64,000 nucleotides of DNA from contig NZ_JACLZJ010000010.1 in the NCBI RefSeq assembly GCF_014253075.1, positions 1 to 64,000 of the forward strand, in the 5' to 3' direction. This document shows, one piece after another, positions 36,465-44,575 of this stretch. Both the position numbers and the translations under genes were made by a program. Origin of the DNA: Ochrobactrum sp. CM-21-5 (GTDB taxonomy: Bacteria; Pseudomonadota; Alphaproteobacteria; Rhizobiales; Rhizobiaceae). How positions within the stretch are numbered: position 1 is the first letter of the stretch; every line of letters starts with the position of its first letter. The notes beneath the pieces were generated by a model. The model saw only the letters and a program-made list of their open reading frames with translations. It did not search any database and was not told the origin of the DNA.

Positions 36465-38207
36465 TTATACGTAGCTTCCGAGCGCTACACGGCTGAACTG
36501 CCAGTTCACTTCCGGCAGTTCGGAAGCGGGAAAGGACAGCACGATCTGCTGTGACGTCACTGGGCCGCGGAAACCGGCAAAGAAGATGCTGTCTTCCAGT
36601 TGCGGCGCGACCTCGAAACAGGAGAAAACCCAAGTATCGTCCCGGTCAGCGGACAGGACAATTAATCCATTTTCATCGAAGGACACATCGACCGATGGAT
36701 GCAGGTGAAAGCGTACGGCAATATTGTCGCGCCCATTGGCCTTCAGCGGTTTGGCGTCGCCGCGATAGAAGCGATCAGCACCCTGAATGACGCTGCCATT
36801 GTGCGAAAGCACGATGCGGCGCTCGTGATAGATGCCGAACAGGCGCGCATAGCCATCGTGGCTGGCGACAAATCCCTGCCGCCCCATTTCCTCGATGCGG
36901 TCACGCTGTACGCGGGTCGGACCGGCGATGATCGGCGTACCGATCATGCTGGAAAGCCCGGCATTCAGACTGAAACGGCAAGAGGACGTGTCGTTGATGG
37001 TCGCGGTGGAATGCGCAGCGGTCGAGCGACCCAGAGGGTGAAACTCCAAGGGGCCGAAACGGTCTATGCCGGAATTGACGATGTAGCGCTGGCGTCCGGA
37101 AGACATTTCGAAGGCGAGGCAGCCCGCATGGGCGTCGCGCGAGGCGGTGACCGGCGGAGGCAGCCCCGTATCGGCAATGATGGTGGTTGATCCCATCGAT
37201 AGTCGCTCATAGCCCGAATAGGGCGCGTGAGTGAGGGGCGAGCCAGCTGTTTCGTCGTGCCGAAGGACCGAGATGATGCGTTCCGGCATGGTGGGGCCGA
37301 CGCCGTTGAAAAGCGCGAGGCTGCCATCCTGATGGCGGAAGAAGCGCAGTGCCGGCAGCATGCGCTCGACGGCTTCGATGAGCGCCTTTGGCGGCGCTTC
37401 CGTGCCGTTGGCATAGGTCTGGCGCAGCGGCAGAAGATCGGCCAGCAGTTCCAGAACAGCGACCGGATTGCGCGACATATGCCCGCCATCGGGCAGGATC
37501 TGCCGTTTCAGTTCATATTCCAGATTGCGCCGCGCGGCGCGGGCGGTCGGCGGCGAAACGGGAAGCGCCAAGGCCGCGAATGCAAGCGCGATGCGGGCGC
37601 GAAGACGCTCTTCGCCGTCATCCATCGCGGCCGCAACGGTGCGCAGGTAACGCACTTGCATGGCGAGTGAACGCATGAACTTGCGATAGGCAGGCAGTTC
37701 CGTGCCAGACAATATCAGATTGGAGTGCTGCAGCCAGGCGATGATGCGCTGGGCGGTGACTTCCGGCGACCAAGCGAGGCCCCCGATACGCTTGCCGAAC
37801 ATGCGCATCCAGTCATCGACAAGAGCGCGTGCATTGGCTGTGGCGAGTTCGCTGTGAGCGCTTTTGAGATGGCGCAGCCAGCTGAAACTGTGAAGGGCCG
37901 CTTCCCATTCCGGCGTTGGTGGTTCGACCGCAAAAGGCGACAATCCGCCAGTTTCGACAAGGCGACCGGCCAGCGCGAAACGTCCGTGGTAGAATTCCTG
38001 GGCCAGTTGGGGGTCGGCGACGCGAAGGTCCGGGGGGGCGATCAGGATGCGATCGGGCGTAAAACCGGTGAAGCGCCAGCGATAAAGCGGCCCCATGCGA
38101 AGGCGGCGGCTGAACCTGCGCCAAGCCTGTGCAACGGCCAGTCCCCACAGGTGCGGGGTTTCGCTGAGGGCGACTGCCACCCGGTCTTTCTCCGTATCGT
38201 TTGTCAT
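36465..38207 (-). CDS. Heparinase II/III-family protein
   Basis: The 580-residue protein has an N-terminal helical (alpha/alpha toroid-like) region (residues 60-310, with FSWLRHLKSAHSELATANARALVDDWM and LPDGGHMSRNP) and a C-terminal beta region typical of heparinase II/III-like lyases (HAGCLAFEMSSGRQRYIVNSG, HSTATINDTSSCRF). Such enzymes degrade acidic polysaccharides, but no secretion signal is visible, so the cellular substrate is unclear. Homologues sit beside purH and rsmB in Rhizobiales. It lies 117 bases upstream of purH on the same strand. Confidence 0.85.
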   Translation of the reverse strand: MTNDTEKDRVAVALSETPHLWGLAVAQAWRRFSRRLRMGPLYRWRFTGFTPDRILIAPPDLRVADPQLAQEFYHGRFALAGRLVETGGLSPFAVEPPTPEWEAALHSFSWLRHLKSAHSELATANARALVDDWMRMFGKRIGGLAWSPEVTAQRIIAWLQHSNLILSGTELPAYRKFMRSLAMQVRYLRTVAAAMDDGEERLRARIALAFAALALPVSPPTARAARRNLEYELKRQILPDGGHMSRNPVAVLELLADLLPLRQTYANGTEAPPKALIEAVERMLPALRFFRHQDGSLALFNGVGPTMPERIISVLRHDETAGSPLTHAPYSGYERLSMGSTTIIADTGLPPPVTASRDAHAGCLAFEMSSGRQRYIVNSGIDRFGPLEFHPLGRSTAAHSTATINDTSSCRFSLNAGLSSMIGTPIIAGPTRVQRDRIEEMGRQGFVASHDGYARLFGIYHERRIVLSHNGSVIQGADRFYRGDAKPLKANGRDNIAVRFHLHPSVDVSFDENGLIVLSADRDDTWVFSCFEVAPQLEDSIFFAGFRGPVTSQQIVLSFPASELPEVNWQFSRVALGSYV

Positions 38208-38356
38208 TATCCTACGGCCCGATCGAAGGGCCGATTCCTTTGTAGGACACGATCTCGCGGATTCGTGCCTTTATACAATTCTATAGAATGGTGAATTGAG
38301 TGTTAACCATACCGGGCGCGAACGCCCGATTTGGCAATTTTAGCGATTTTTCCAGT

Positions 38357-39751
38357 TTACGAACGCCGTTTGAATCGTGCCGCGAAGAAACCGTCCATAC
38401 CGGCCATATGCGCATCGCCGTCAAAGCGTTCTGGCGGCAGATCCGCCGGTGTGGAACGCAGGAAGCCTTCATCCGTAATCAGACCGTCCAAGCCCGGGCA
38501 GTCATCAAGGCTGATCGGATAGGGTTCAAGCAACGGATTTTCCGCAGCCTTGCGCGCCATCTCCTCGCCTTCGAGCGGATGCAATGAACAATTGGAAAAG
38601 ACGATCACACCGCCCGGTTTCACCAGCGTCGCTGCATGAGCAAACAGCTTGGCCTGAAGATCGGCGAGTTTTACAATGTCTTGCGGAGTCTTGGTCCATG
38701 GCACATCCGGGTGGCGGCGTACCGTGCCGGTGGACGAACAAGGCGCGTCGAGCAGCACTGCATCGAACAATTCGTCCGGCGTGAAGTCCATGAGGTTGGT
38801 CGCAACTGTTTTCGCCTCGAAGCCGAGCCGTTCGAGGTTGCCGCGCAGGCGCTTCAGACGGTTTTCGGAAAGATCGAGCGCGGTGACGTCAGCGCCTTGA
38901 AGTACAAGTTGCGCTGTCTTGCCGCCGGGCGCTGCGCACAGATCAGCAACACGCTTGCCTTTGATGTCGCCCATCAGGCGGGCTGGCAGGCTCGCGGCCG
39001 CATCCTGCACCCACCAGTCGCCTTCGGCAAAGCCGGGCAGGTCGGTGAGATTGCCTTCAACCGTTTGCAGGCGCACCGAGCCGTTGGGAAGCGCCACGCC
39101 GCCAAGCTTTTCGGCCCAGAGTTTCGGGTCGCCTTTCACAGTGAAATCGATGGGTGGCTCGTAAGCATGCATGGCAAAAATGGCCGCAGATTTCTCCGCG
39201 CCATAGGCTTCCTTAATGCTTGTTGAAAACCATTCCGGCACATTGGTTTCCGGCTGGAACGTATGCGCGAGAGCACGTTCCTTGTTGCGCGACAGGCGTC
39301 GCAGCAGCGCATTGACGAGGCCCGCATATTTACGGTTGCGCGGGTCGTTGTTTGCCGCTTCCACCGCCAGATCGACCGCGGAATGGTCCGGCAGGTCAAG
39401 ATAGAAAATCTGCGCCACCGCGACATGCAGAAGGTGTCTCAGTGCAACGGCATTTTCGGGTAAGGGGCGGTCGAGACGCTTGTTGATTGCACGCTCAATG
39501 GCACCACGATTGCGCAAGGCGGACCCCAGAATGGCGCGAACCAGCGCGCGGTCGCGCGGCTCCAGCGCCAGATATTGCGGGTGGCCATGGCTGTTGTCGG
39601 TCAAGCCGTCGAGCGAAGTGTTCTTCTCGATCACTGCGCCAAGCAGGCGCGCTGCACACAGGCGCGCCGCCAGACCTGGACGGTCAGCGGCGCTGGAGCT
39701 TGGCTGCGGTTTTTTGCTTCCGCGCTGTTGCGCGGGCCTTTTATCGTTCAC
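38357..39751 (-). CDS. rsmB: 16S rRNA (cytosine-C5)-methyltransferase RsmB
   Basis: The 464-residue enzyme has an N-terminal NusB-like RNA-binding region (LAARLCAARLLGAVIEKNTSL, PRDRALVRAILGSALRN) and a C-terminal methyltransferase domain with DLCAAPGGKTAQL, the motif IV DAPCSSTGTVRRHPDVPWTK with its catalytic Cys, and the second Cys in SNCSLHPLEGEE. It methylates C967 of 16S rRNA in E. coli. I start at the GTG at 39751; the open frame reaches 39826, but that extra 25-codon stretch coincides with a palindromic repeat (39757-39815) and ends inside the 3' end of htpX. Confidence 0.92.
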   Translation of the reverse strand: MNDKRPAQQRGSKKPQPSSSAADRPGLAARLCAARLLGAVIEKNTSLDGLTDNSHGHPQYLALEPRDRALVRAILGSALRNRGAIERAINKRLDRPLPENAVALRHLLHVAVAQIFYLDLPDHSAVDLAVEAANNDPRNRKYAGLVNALLRRLSRNKERALAHTFQPETNVPEWFSTSIKEAYGAEKSAAIFAMHAYEPPIDFTVKGDPKLWAEKLGGVALPNGSVRLQTVEGNLTDLPGFAEGDWWVQDAAASLPARLMGDIKGKRVADLCAAPGGKTAQLVLQGADVTALDLSENRLKRLRGNLERLGFEAKTVATNLMDFTPDELFDAVLLDAPCSSTGTVRRHPDVPWTKTPQDIVKLADLQAKLFAHAATLVKPGGVIVFSNCSLHPLEGEEMARKAAENPLLEPYPISLDDCPGLDGLITDEGFLRSTPADLPPERFDGDAHMAGMDGFFAARFKRRS

Positions 39752-39756
39752 GCTGT

Positions 39757-39815
39757 TCTGCTTTGTTTGACGCGCATCTAATCCGAAAATCGCTTGGCAC
39801 TCTTCGGGATACGCT
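39757..39815 (-). repeat. Short palindromic repeat, copy 4 (between htpX and rsmB)
   Basis: On the minus strand GCGTATCCCGAAGAGTG, then AAGCGATTTTCGGAT, then GATGCGCGTCAAACAAAG follow the order of the copy at 34602-34657 with scattered changes. It fills the htpX-rsmB gap and, if read as protein, gives a false N-terminal extension to RsmB. Confidence 0.6.
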
Positions 39816-39816
39816 C

Positions 39817-40782
39817 CTATGACCACGGCCCCCGATAGCCGGAACCGCCATTGTTGTTGCTGCCTGCTTTACCCCATGGACCGGCACCTTGGGAAGGGGC
39901 AGAACTGCGCGCCGCCATCGCGGCTGAGCGAATACCCATTTCGGCGGCTAGCTGTTCGAGAGCCGCGATGCGGTTGTCGGTGTCAGGGTGGGTTGAGAAG
40001 AGACTATCGGCACCGCGCCCGCTCAACGGGTTGATGATGAACATATGGGCGGTCGCCGGATTGTGTTCGGCTTCCTCATTGGGGATGGCTTTTGCGCTGC
40101 GCGCGATCTTGTTGAGCGCAGATGAGAGCCAGAGCGGATTGCCGCAGATTTCCGCGCCGCGTTTGTCTGCGGCGTATTCGCGGGTACGGCTGACGGCCAT
40201 CTGCACGATCATGGCGGCAAAAGGCGCGACGATCATGGCGAGGATCGTGCCGATAATGCCGACAATGCCATTGCCGTTTTCGCGATTGCCGCCAAGGAAG
40301 AAAGCGAAATTGCCAAGCATGGAAATCGCACCTGCCAGTGTTGCCACAATGGTCATGGTCAGCGTGTCACGGTTTTGCACATGCGCCAGCTCGTGGGCCA
40401 TAACGCCAGCGATTTCTTCCGGCGTCAGACGCTGGAGAAGGCCGGTCGTGGCTGCAACGGCAGCGTTTTCCGGATTGCGCCCTGTGGCGAAAGCGTTCGG
40501 CTGGCCCTCATGGATGATATAAATCTTTGGCGTCGGCAGACCGGCATTGGCGGCGAGGCCGCTCACCATGTGGTAATATTCGGGCGCGCTGCGCTCATCG
40601 ACTTCCTGCGCATTGTACATGCGCAGCACCATCTTGTCGGAGTTCCAGTAGCCGAACAGGTTCATGGCTACAGCGATCACAAGCGCGATCATCATGCCGC
40701 CACCGCCGCCCAACAAATAGCCGATGCTCATGAACATCACCGTCATGAGGGCGATCAGCATGGCTGTTTTCGTCATATTCAT
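39817..40782 (-). CDS. htpX: Membrane zinc metalloprotease HtpX
   Basis: The 321-residue M48 protease has two N-terminal membrane helices ([14 protein letters not shown] and [17 protein letters not shown]), the zinc motif AHELAHVQN with HExxH, a second pair of helices, and [15 protein letters not shown] carrying the third ligand. It degrades misfolded membrane proteins alongside FtsH. The C-terminus is low complexity ([15 protein letters not shown]). I use the ATG at 40782 (MNMTKTAML), with TTGGAGA upstream; an in-frame ATG ten codons earlier lacks a site. Confidence 0.95.
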   Translation of the reverse strand: MNMTKTAMLIALMTVMFMSIGYLLGGGGGMMIALVIAVAMNLFGYWNSDKMVLRMYNAQEVDERSAPEYYHMVSGLAANAGLPTPKIYIIHEGQPNAFATGRNPENAAVAATTGLLQRLTPEEIAGVMAHELAHVQNRDTLTMTIVATLAGAISMLGNFAFFLGGNRENGNGIVGIIGTILAMIVAPFAAMIVQMAVSRTREYAADKRGAEICGNPLWLSSALNKIARSAKAIPNEEAEHNPATAHMFIINPLSGRGADSLFSTHPDTDNRIAALEQLAAEMGIRSAAMAARSSAPSQGAGPWGKAGSNNNGGSGYRGPWS

Positions 40783-40918
40783 CCGTGGCGGTCTCCAAAT
40801 GTGACGGTGCATGACCAGAATCGGGTTTTGCGCCGCGTGCCTTTCTGCCTATATGATGGGTATAAATAGCCCAAGCTTCAATATTCGAAGCTTAAGCAGC
40901 GAACTGGAATCGTGACTG

Positions 40919-41137
40919 ATGACCGAAAAACCGAACGCAACTGAAAATATGCAAATTACCGAAATACGGGTGTTTGAGGGTTTGCCACCTGCTGCCCAGC
41001 GCGCGCTGGAGGAAGCCGAAGCGCGCCGCGCTGCCGAAAAGGAAGCGCAAGCGCCGCGGGAAATTGGCGGGCGTGGCGGCAAGGATCCGGCCCGTTTTGG
41101 CGACTGGGAAATCAAGGGACGCACCATCGATTTTTGA
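40919..41137 (+). CDS. DUF1674 protein (SDHAF4-like assembly factor)
   Basis: The 72-residue protein ends in GGRGGKDPARFGDWEIKGRT plus IDF, the DUF1674 signature shared with mitochondrial SDHAF4, which protects the flavinated succinate dehydrogenase subunit. The front half is a charged helix (RALEEAEARRAAEKEAQ). By homology it may assist SdhA maturation in the cytoplasm; this is inferred. The start at 40919 has a weak ribosome-binding site. It is divergent from htpX and convergent with acs. Confidence 0.85.
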   Translation: MTEKPNATENMQITEIRVFEGLPPAAQRALEEAEARRAAEKEAQAPREIGGRGGKDPARFGDWEIKGRTIDF

Positions 41138-41227
41138 ATTTGGGATATTTCTCGCTCCGGCCTGCAAATCGCGCGGGAGCAAAATCTCATAAAATCAGGT
41201 GCTCATGTTTACAAGATTAAATGGAAA

Positions 41228-41246
41228 GGCCGGGAACTTCCCGGCC
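41228..41246. terminator. Hairpin between the DUF1674 gene and acs
   Basis: GGCCGGGAA and TTCCCGGCC pair perfectly around one base, with ATTTGTTTTATTT on the plus-strand side. It sits between two converging genes and may serve both, though the minus-strand T-run is poor. Confidence 0.6.
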
Positions 41247-41253
41247 ATTTGTT

Positions 41254-43209
41254 TTATTTCTTGTTCTGACGGTTTTCGATCAGATCGTCTACGACGCCGG
41301 GATCAGCGAGCGTTGAGGTGTCGCCGAGTGCGCCGAAATCGTCCTCGGCAATCTTGCGCAGGATGCGGCGCATGATCTTGCCCGAGCGCGTCTTTGGCAG
41401 GCCGGGTGAGAACTGGATCTTGTCCGGTGTTGCTATAGGGCCGATTTCCTTGCGCACATGCTGCGTCAGTTCCTTGCGCAACTCATCGGGGTCCTGCGTC
41501 TCGGCACCGGTCATCAGCGTGACATAGCAATAGATGCCCTGTCCCTTGATCGGATGCGGATAGCCGACGACGGCGGCTTCCGAAACCGAATGATGCGAGA
41601 CCAGCGCGGATTCGATTTCCGCAGTGCCGAGACGGTGGCCGGAAATATTCAGTACGTCATCGACGCGACCGGTGATCCAGTAATAGCCGTCCTCGTCGCG
41701 GCGGCAGCCGTCGCCTGAAAAATACTTGCCCTTATAGGTGGAGAAGTAGGTTTCGATGAAACGCTCGTGATCGCCATAGACGGTGCGCATCTGGCCGGGC
41801 CAGCTATCGGTAATGCAAAGGTTACCGTCGGCCACGCCTTCCAGAACATTACCCTCGTTGTCCACCAGTTCCGGTTTGACGCCGAAGAACGGGCGGGTGG
41901 CCGAACCCGGCTTGAGGTCGGTTGCGCCTGGCAGGGGCGTGATGAGAATGCCACCATTCTCCGTCTGCCACCAGGTGTCGACGATAGGCGATTTCGCTTC
42001 GCCGACCACGTGATAGTACCATTCCCAGGCTTCAGGATTGATGGGTTCTCCCACCGAACCAAGAAGCCGCAGCGACGAACGTGACGAGCGCGTGACGAAT
42101 TCGTCACCGGCACCCATGAGGGCACGCAACGCAGTCGGTGCGGTATAGAAAATATTGACGTGGTGCTTGTCGACCACTTCCCAGAAGCGTCCCTGATCGG
42201 GGAAGTTCGGCACGCCCTCGAACATCAGCGTCGTGGCGCCGTTCGCGAGTGGGCCGTAGACGATGTAGGAATGGCCCGTTACCCAGCCCACATCCGCCGT
42301 GCACCAATAGATATCGCCGTCATGATAGTCGAAGACATATTGATGGGTCATCGAGGCATAGACGAGATAGCCACCGGTGGTGTGCAGCACGCCCTTAGGC
42401 TTGCCGGTGGAACCGGAAGTGTAGAGGATGAAGAGCGGATCTTCCGCGTTCATCGGTTCCGGCTCGCAATGCGGTTCGACGCTTGCGACTTCCTGATGAT
42501 ACCAGATGTCGCGACCGCGGCCCCAGCTGACCTTGCCGCCGGTGCGGCGCACGACCAGCACTTTGTTGACCATCACATACTGCTTGGCAGCGATGTCGAT
42601 GGCGGTATCGGTGTTTTCCTTCAGCGCAACAGGCTTGCCGCCGCGCACGCCTTCGTCCGCAGTGATGACGAAGGTGGATTCGCAGTCGACGATGCGACCC
42701 GCGAGCGCTTCCGGTGAGAAGCCCGCGAAGACGACCGAATGCACCGCGCCGATACGGGCGCAGGCGAGCATCGCATAAGCGGCTTCAGGAATCATCGGCA
42801 GATAGATGGTGACGCGATCGCCCTTCTTCACTCCGTGCTTTTTGAGCACATTTGCCATACGGCAGACGTTTTCATAAAGCTCGCGGTAGGTGATTTTTTT
42901 GTCGATGTAGGGATTGTCGCCCTCCCAGATGATGGCGACCTTGTCGCCCCGGCTCTTCAGATGGCGGTCGATGCAATTATAGGAAACGTTGGTTACGCCG
43001 TCCTCATACCACTTGATCGAGACATCGCCATCGAAACTCGTATTCTTGACCTTGGTAAAGGGCTTGAACCAGTCAATGCGGCGGCCATGCTTCGCCCAGA
43101 AGCCATCCGGATCGCTCACGCTCTCCTCGTACCACTCAAGATAGGTCGCGTTGTCGATGAGCGTGTTTTTCTTTGCTTCGGCCAGCACCGGATAAAGCTT
43201 TTCCGACAT
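41254..43209 (-). CDS. acs: Acetyl-CoA synthetase
   Basis: The 651-residue AMP-forming ligase activates acetate. Features include the phosphate-binding loop [19 protein letters not shown], the adenylate motif [11 protein letters not shown], and the C-terminal [17 protein letters not shown], whose Lys is the site of regulatory acetylation in characterised enzymes. AGGAGGAAAT lies just before the ATG. Length and sequence match Acs throughout. It is divergent from usg across a 280-base gap that contains a palindrome at 43341-43362. Confidence 0.97.
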   Translation of the reverse strand: MSEKLYPVLAEAKKNTLIDNATYLEWYEESVSDPDGFWAKHGRRIDWFKPFTKVKNTSFDGDVSIKWYEDGVTNVSYNCIDRHLKSRGDKVAIIWEGDNPYIDKKITYRELYENVCRMANVLKKHGVKKGDRVTIYLPMIPEAAYAMLACARIGAVHSVVFAGFSPEALAGRIVDCESTFVITADEGVRGGKPVALKENTDTAIDIAAKQYVMVNKVLVVRRTGGKVSWGRGRDIWYHQEVASVEPHCEPEPMNAEDPLFILYTSGSTGKPKGVLHTTGGYLVYASMTHQYVFDYHDGDIYWCTADVGWVTGHSYIVYGPLANGATTLMFEGVPNFPDQGRFWEVVDKHHVNIFYTAPTALRALMGAGDEFVTRSSRSSLRLLGSVGEPINPEAWEWYYHVVGEAKSPIVDTWWQTENGGILITPLPGATDLKPGSATRPFFGVKPELVDNEGNVLEGVADGNLCITDSWPGQMRTVYGDHERFIETYFSTYKGKYFSGDGCRRDEDGYYWITGRVDDVLNISGHRLGTAEIESALVSHHSVSEAAVVGYPHPIKGQGIYCYVTLMTGAETQDPDELRKELTQHVRKEIGPIATPDKIQFSPGLPKTRSGKIMRRILRKIAEDDFGALGDTSTLADPGVVDDLIENRQNKK

Positions 43210-43340
43210 GATTTCCTCCTAACTGTCCGGCGATCCTCCCGCCGTAATCGATAATCGGCATTATCTGCATGACTATCGCCGGTCTTATCTATCGTCCATC
43301 CCCCGCAAGGTAAATTAGACAATTGGTGTGTCTGACATCC

Positions 43341-43362
43341 ACAATGACGCAACGTCAATTGT
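43341..43362. promoter_or_regulatory. Palindrome in the acs-usg intergenic region
   Basis: ACAATGACG, CAA, CGTCAATTGT form an inverted repeat that is perfect over TGACG/CGTCA and extends outward with one unpaired base. It lies about 130 bases from both genes in the shared control region. A regulator-binding role is inferred from symmetry only. Confidence 0.4.
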
Positions 43363-43489
43363 CATATTGGCAGCACTCATGCTTGAATGTTGCTAACATA
43401 TTGTTTTTACACTTTAAAAACTATTTTGAGGGATTATTTATTATTCAAGGGTCGGAAAAGCCGACCTGTTACAAAAAGGGGAAGTCGCC

Positions 43490-43759
43490 ATGACGAAGTC
43501 CGCTTTTGAACTACAGCTTGCCGGTTACGGCCTGACAACGGCAAGGTTTTTCTATCACCTGCCGGACCATCCTCATCTTTTGCAGATGTTCATCTGGCAG
43601 GATTATGATCTTGCGCCGGAATTCCCTGTACTCAATCATTTCATCGAATTCTGGCAGCGGGAAATCGATGGGCCTCTGCATTCGGTCAGCTATGCGCATT
43701 GCCGGTTGCTTGGGCCATCGGATTGGCGCAATGCACGCGGCGAGATTGTGCTGCATTAG
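43490..43759 (+). CDS. usg: Usg family protein
   Basis: The 89-residue protein reads FELQLAGYGLTTARFFYHLP, DHPHLLQMFIWQDYDLAPEFPVLNHFIEFW and GPLHSVSYAHCRL, the pattern of Usg, a small alphaproteobacterial protein first noted near tryptophan genes. Its function is unknown. Here no trp genes are close. AAAGGGGAAG precedes the ATG. It converges with the yggS-like gene, with 13 bases between stops. Confidence 0.9.
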   Translation: MTKSAFELQLAGYGLTTARFFYHLPDHPHLLQMFIWQDYDLAPEFPVLNHFIEFWQREIDGPLHSVSYAHCRLLGPSDWRNARGEIVLH

Positions 43760-43772
43760 ACGTTAAATGCAT

Positions 43773-44453
43773 TCAGGCTGGCGCGGAATAGTCGCGCCCG
43801 CCAAAAATCGCCGAGCCGACGCGCACGGATGTCGCGCCGAAGCCGATTGCCGTTTCATAATCGCCCGACATGCCCATTGAAAGTTTTTCGACGCCTGCTT
43901 CACGGGCAAGCTTTTCCAGAAGCGCGAAGTGTGGCCCCGGATTTTCATCAGCAGGTGGAATGCACATCAGCCCCTCGATCTCCAGGCCGTGCTCTTTGTG
44001 GCAGCGCTCGACAAAGGCCAGGGCGTCCTTCGGTTCGATCCCGGCCTTTTGTGGCTCAAGTCCGGTATTGACCTGCACATAGAGCTTTGGGCTTTTGCCC
44101 TGCTTCCGGATTTCTGCTGCAAGTGCGGCGGCGATCTTTTCGCGGTCAATTGTTTCGATGACGTCGAATAAAGCGACGGCGTCAGCGGCCTTGTTGGATT
44201 GCAGCGGGCCGATGAGGTGTAATTCGATGCCGGGATAATTCGCGCGCAGTTGCGGCCATTTGCCTTGCGCCTCCTGAACGCGGTTTTCGCCGAAAATGCG
44301 TTGTCCGGCATCAAGCACCGGGCGGATGGCGTCAGCTTCAAATGTCTTCGATACGGCAACGAGCGCAACCGAGCCTGGTTTGCGATGTCCTTCCTTCTCC
44401 GCGCGGGCAATCGTTGCCCTGACCATATTCAGGTTCGCTACAATATCAGACAT
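43773..44453 (-). CDS. yggS: YggS/PLPBP-family pyridoxal phosphate homeostasis protein
   Basis: The 226-residue single-domain barrel protein binds pyridoxal phosphate through the Lys in VALVAVSKTFEADAI and shows FGENRVQEAQGKWPQL, HLIGPLQSNKAADAV and LSMGMSGDYETAIGFGATSVRVG, all family marks. Members carry PLP without known catalysis and buffer free PLP and amino-acid pools. It is divergent from leuS across about 120 bases. Confidence 0.95.
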   Translation of the reverse strand: MSDIVANLNMVRATIARAEKEGHRKPGSVALVAVSKTFEADAIRPVLDAGQRIFGENRVQEAQGKWPQLRANYPGIELHLIGPLQSNKAADAVALFDVIETIDREKIAAALAAEIRKQGKSPKLYVQVNTGLEPQKAGIEPKDALAFVERCHKEHGLEIEGLMCIPPADENPGPHFALLEKLAREAGVEKLSMGMSGDYETAIGFGATSVRVGSAIFGGRDYSAPA

Positions 44454-44575
44454 GGAACTCCCGCTTTCAGGCTTTTCGTGTGCAAAAGGTTGACGCTTTC
44501 GCCAATACGTGGTGAAGGTCGCCGTTAAATGACGACTCTCCTTATTGCATCATCTTCGTACGAGTAAATACGCTC

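Noticed and set aside
35064-36554. A 496-codon plus-strand open frame antisense to purH
   Set aside because: purH is complete and conserved on the other strand; the opposite frame has low-complexity Asp/Gly-rich sequence without motifs.
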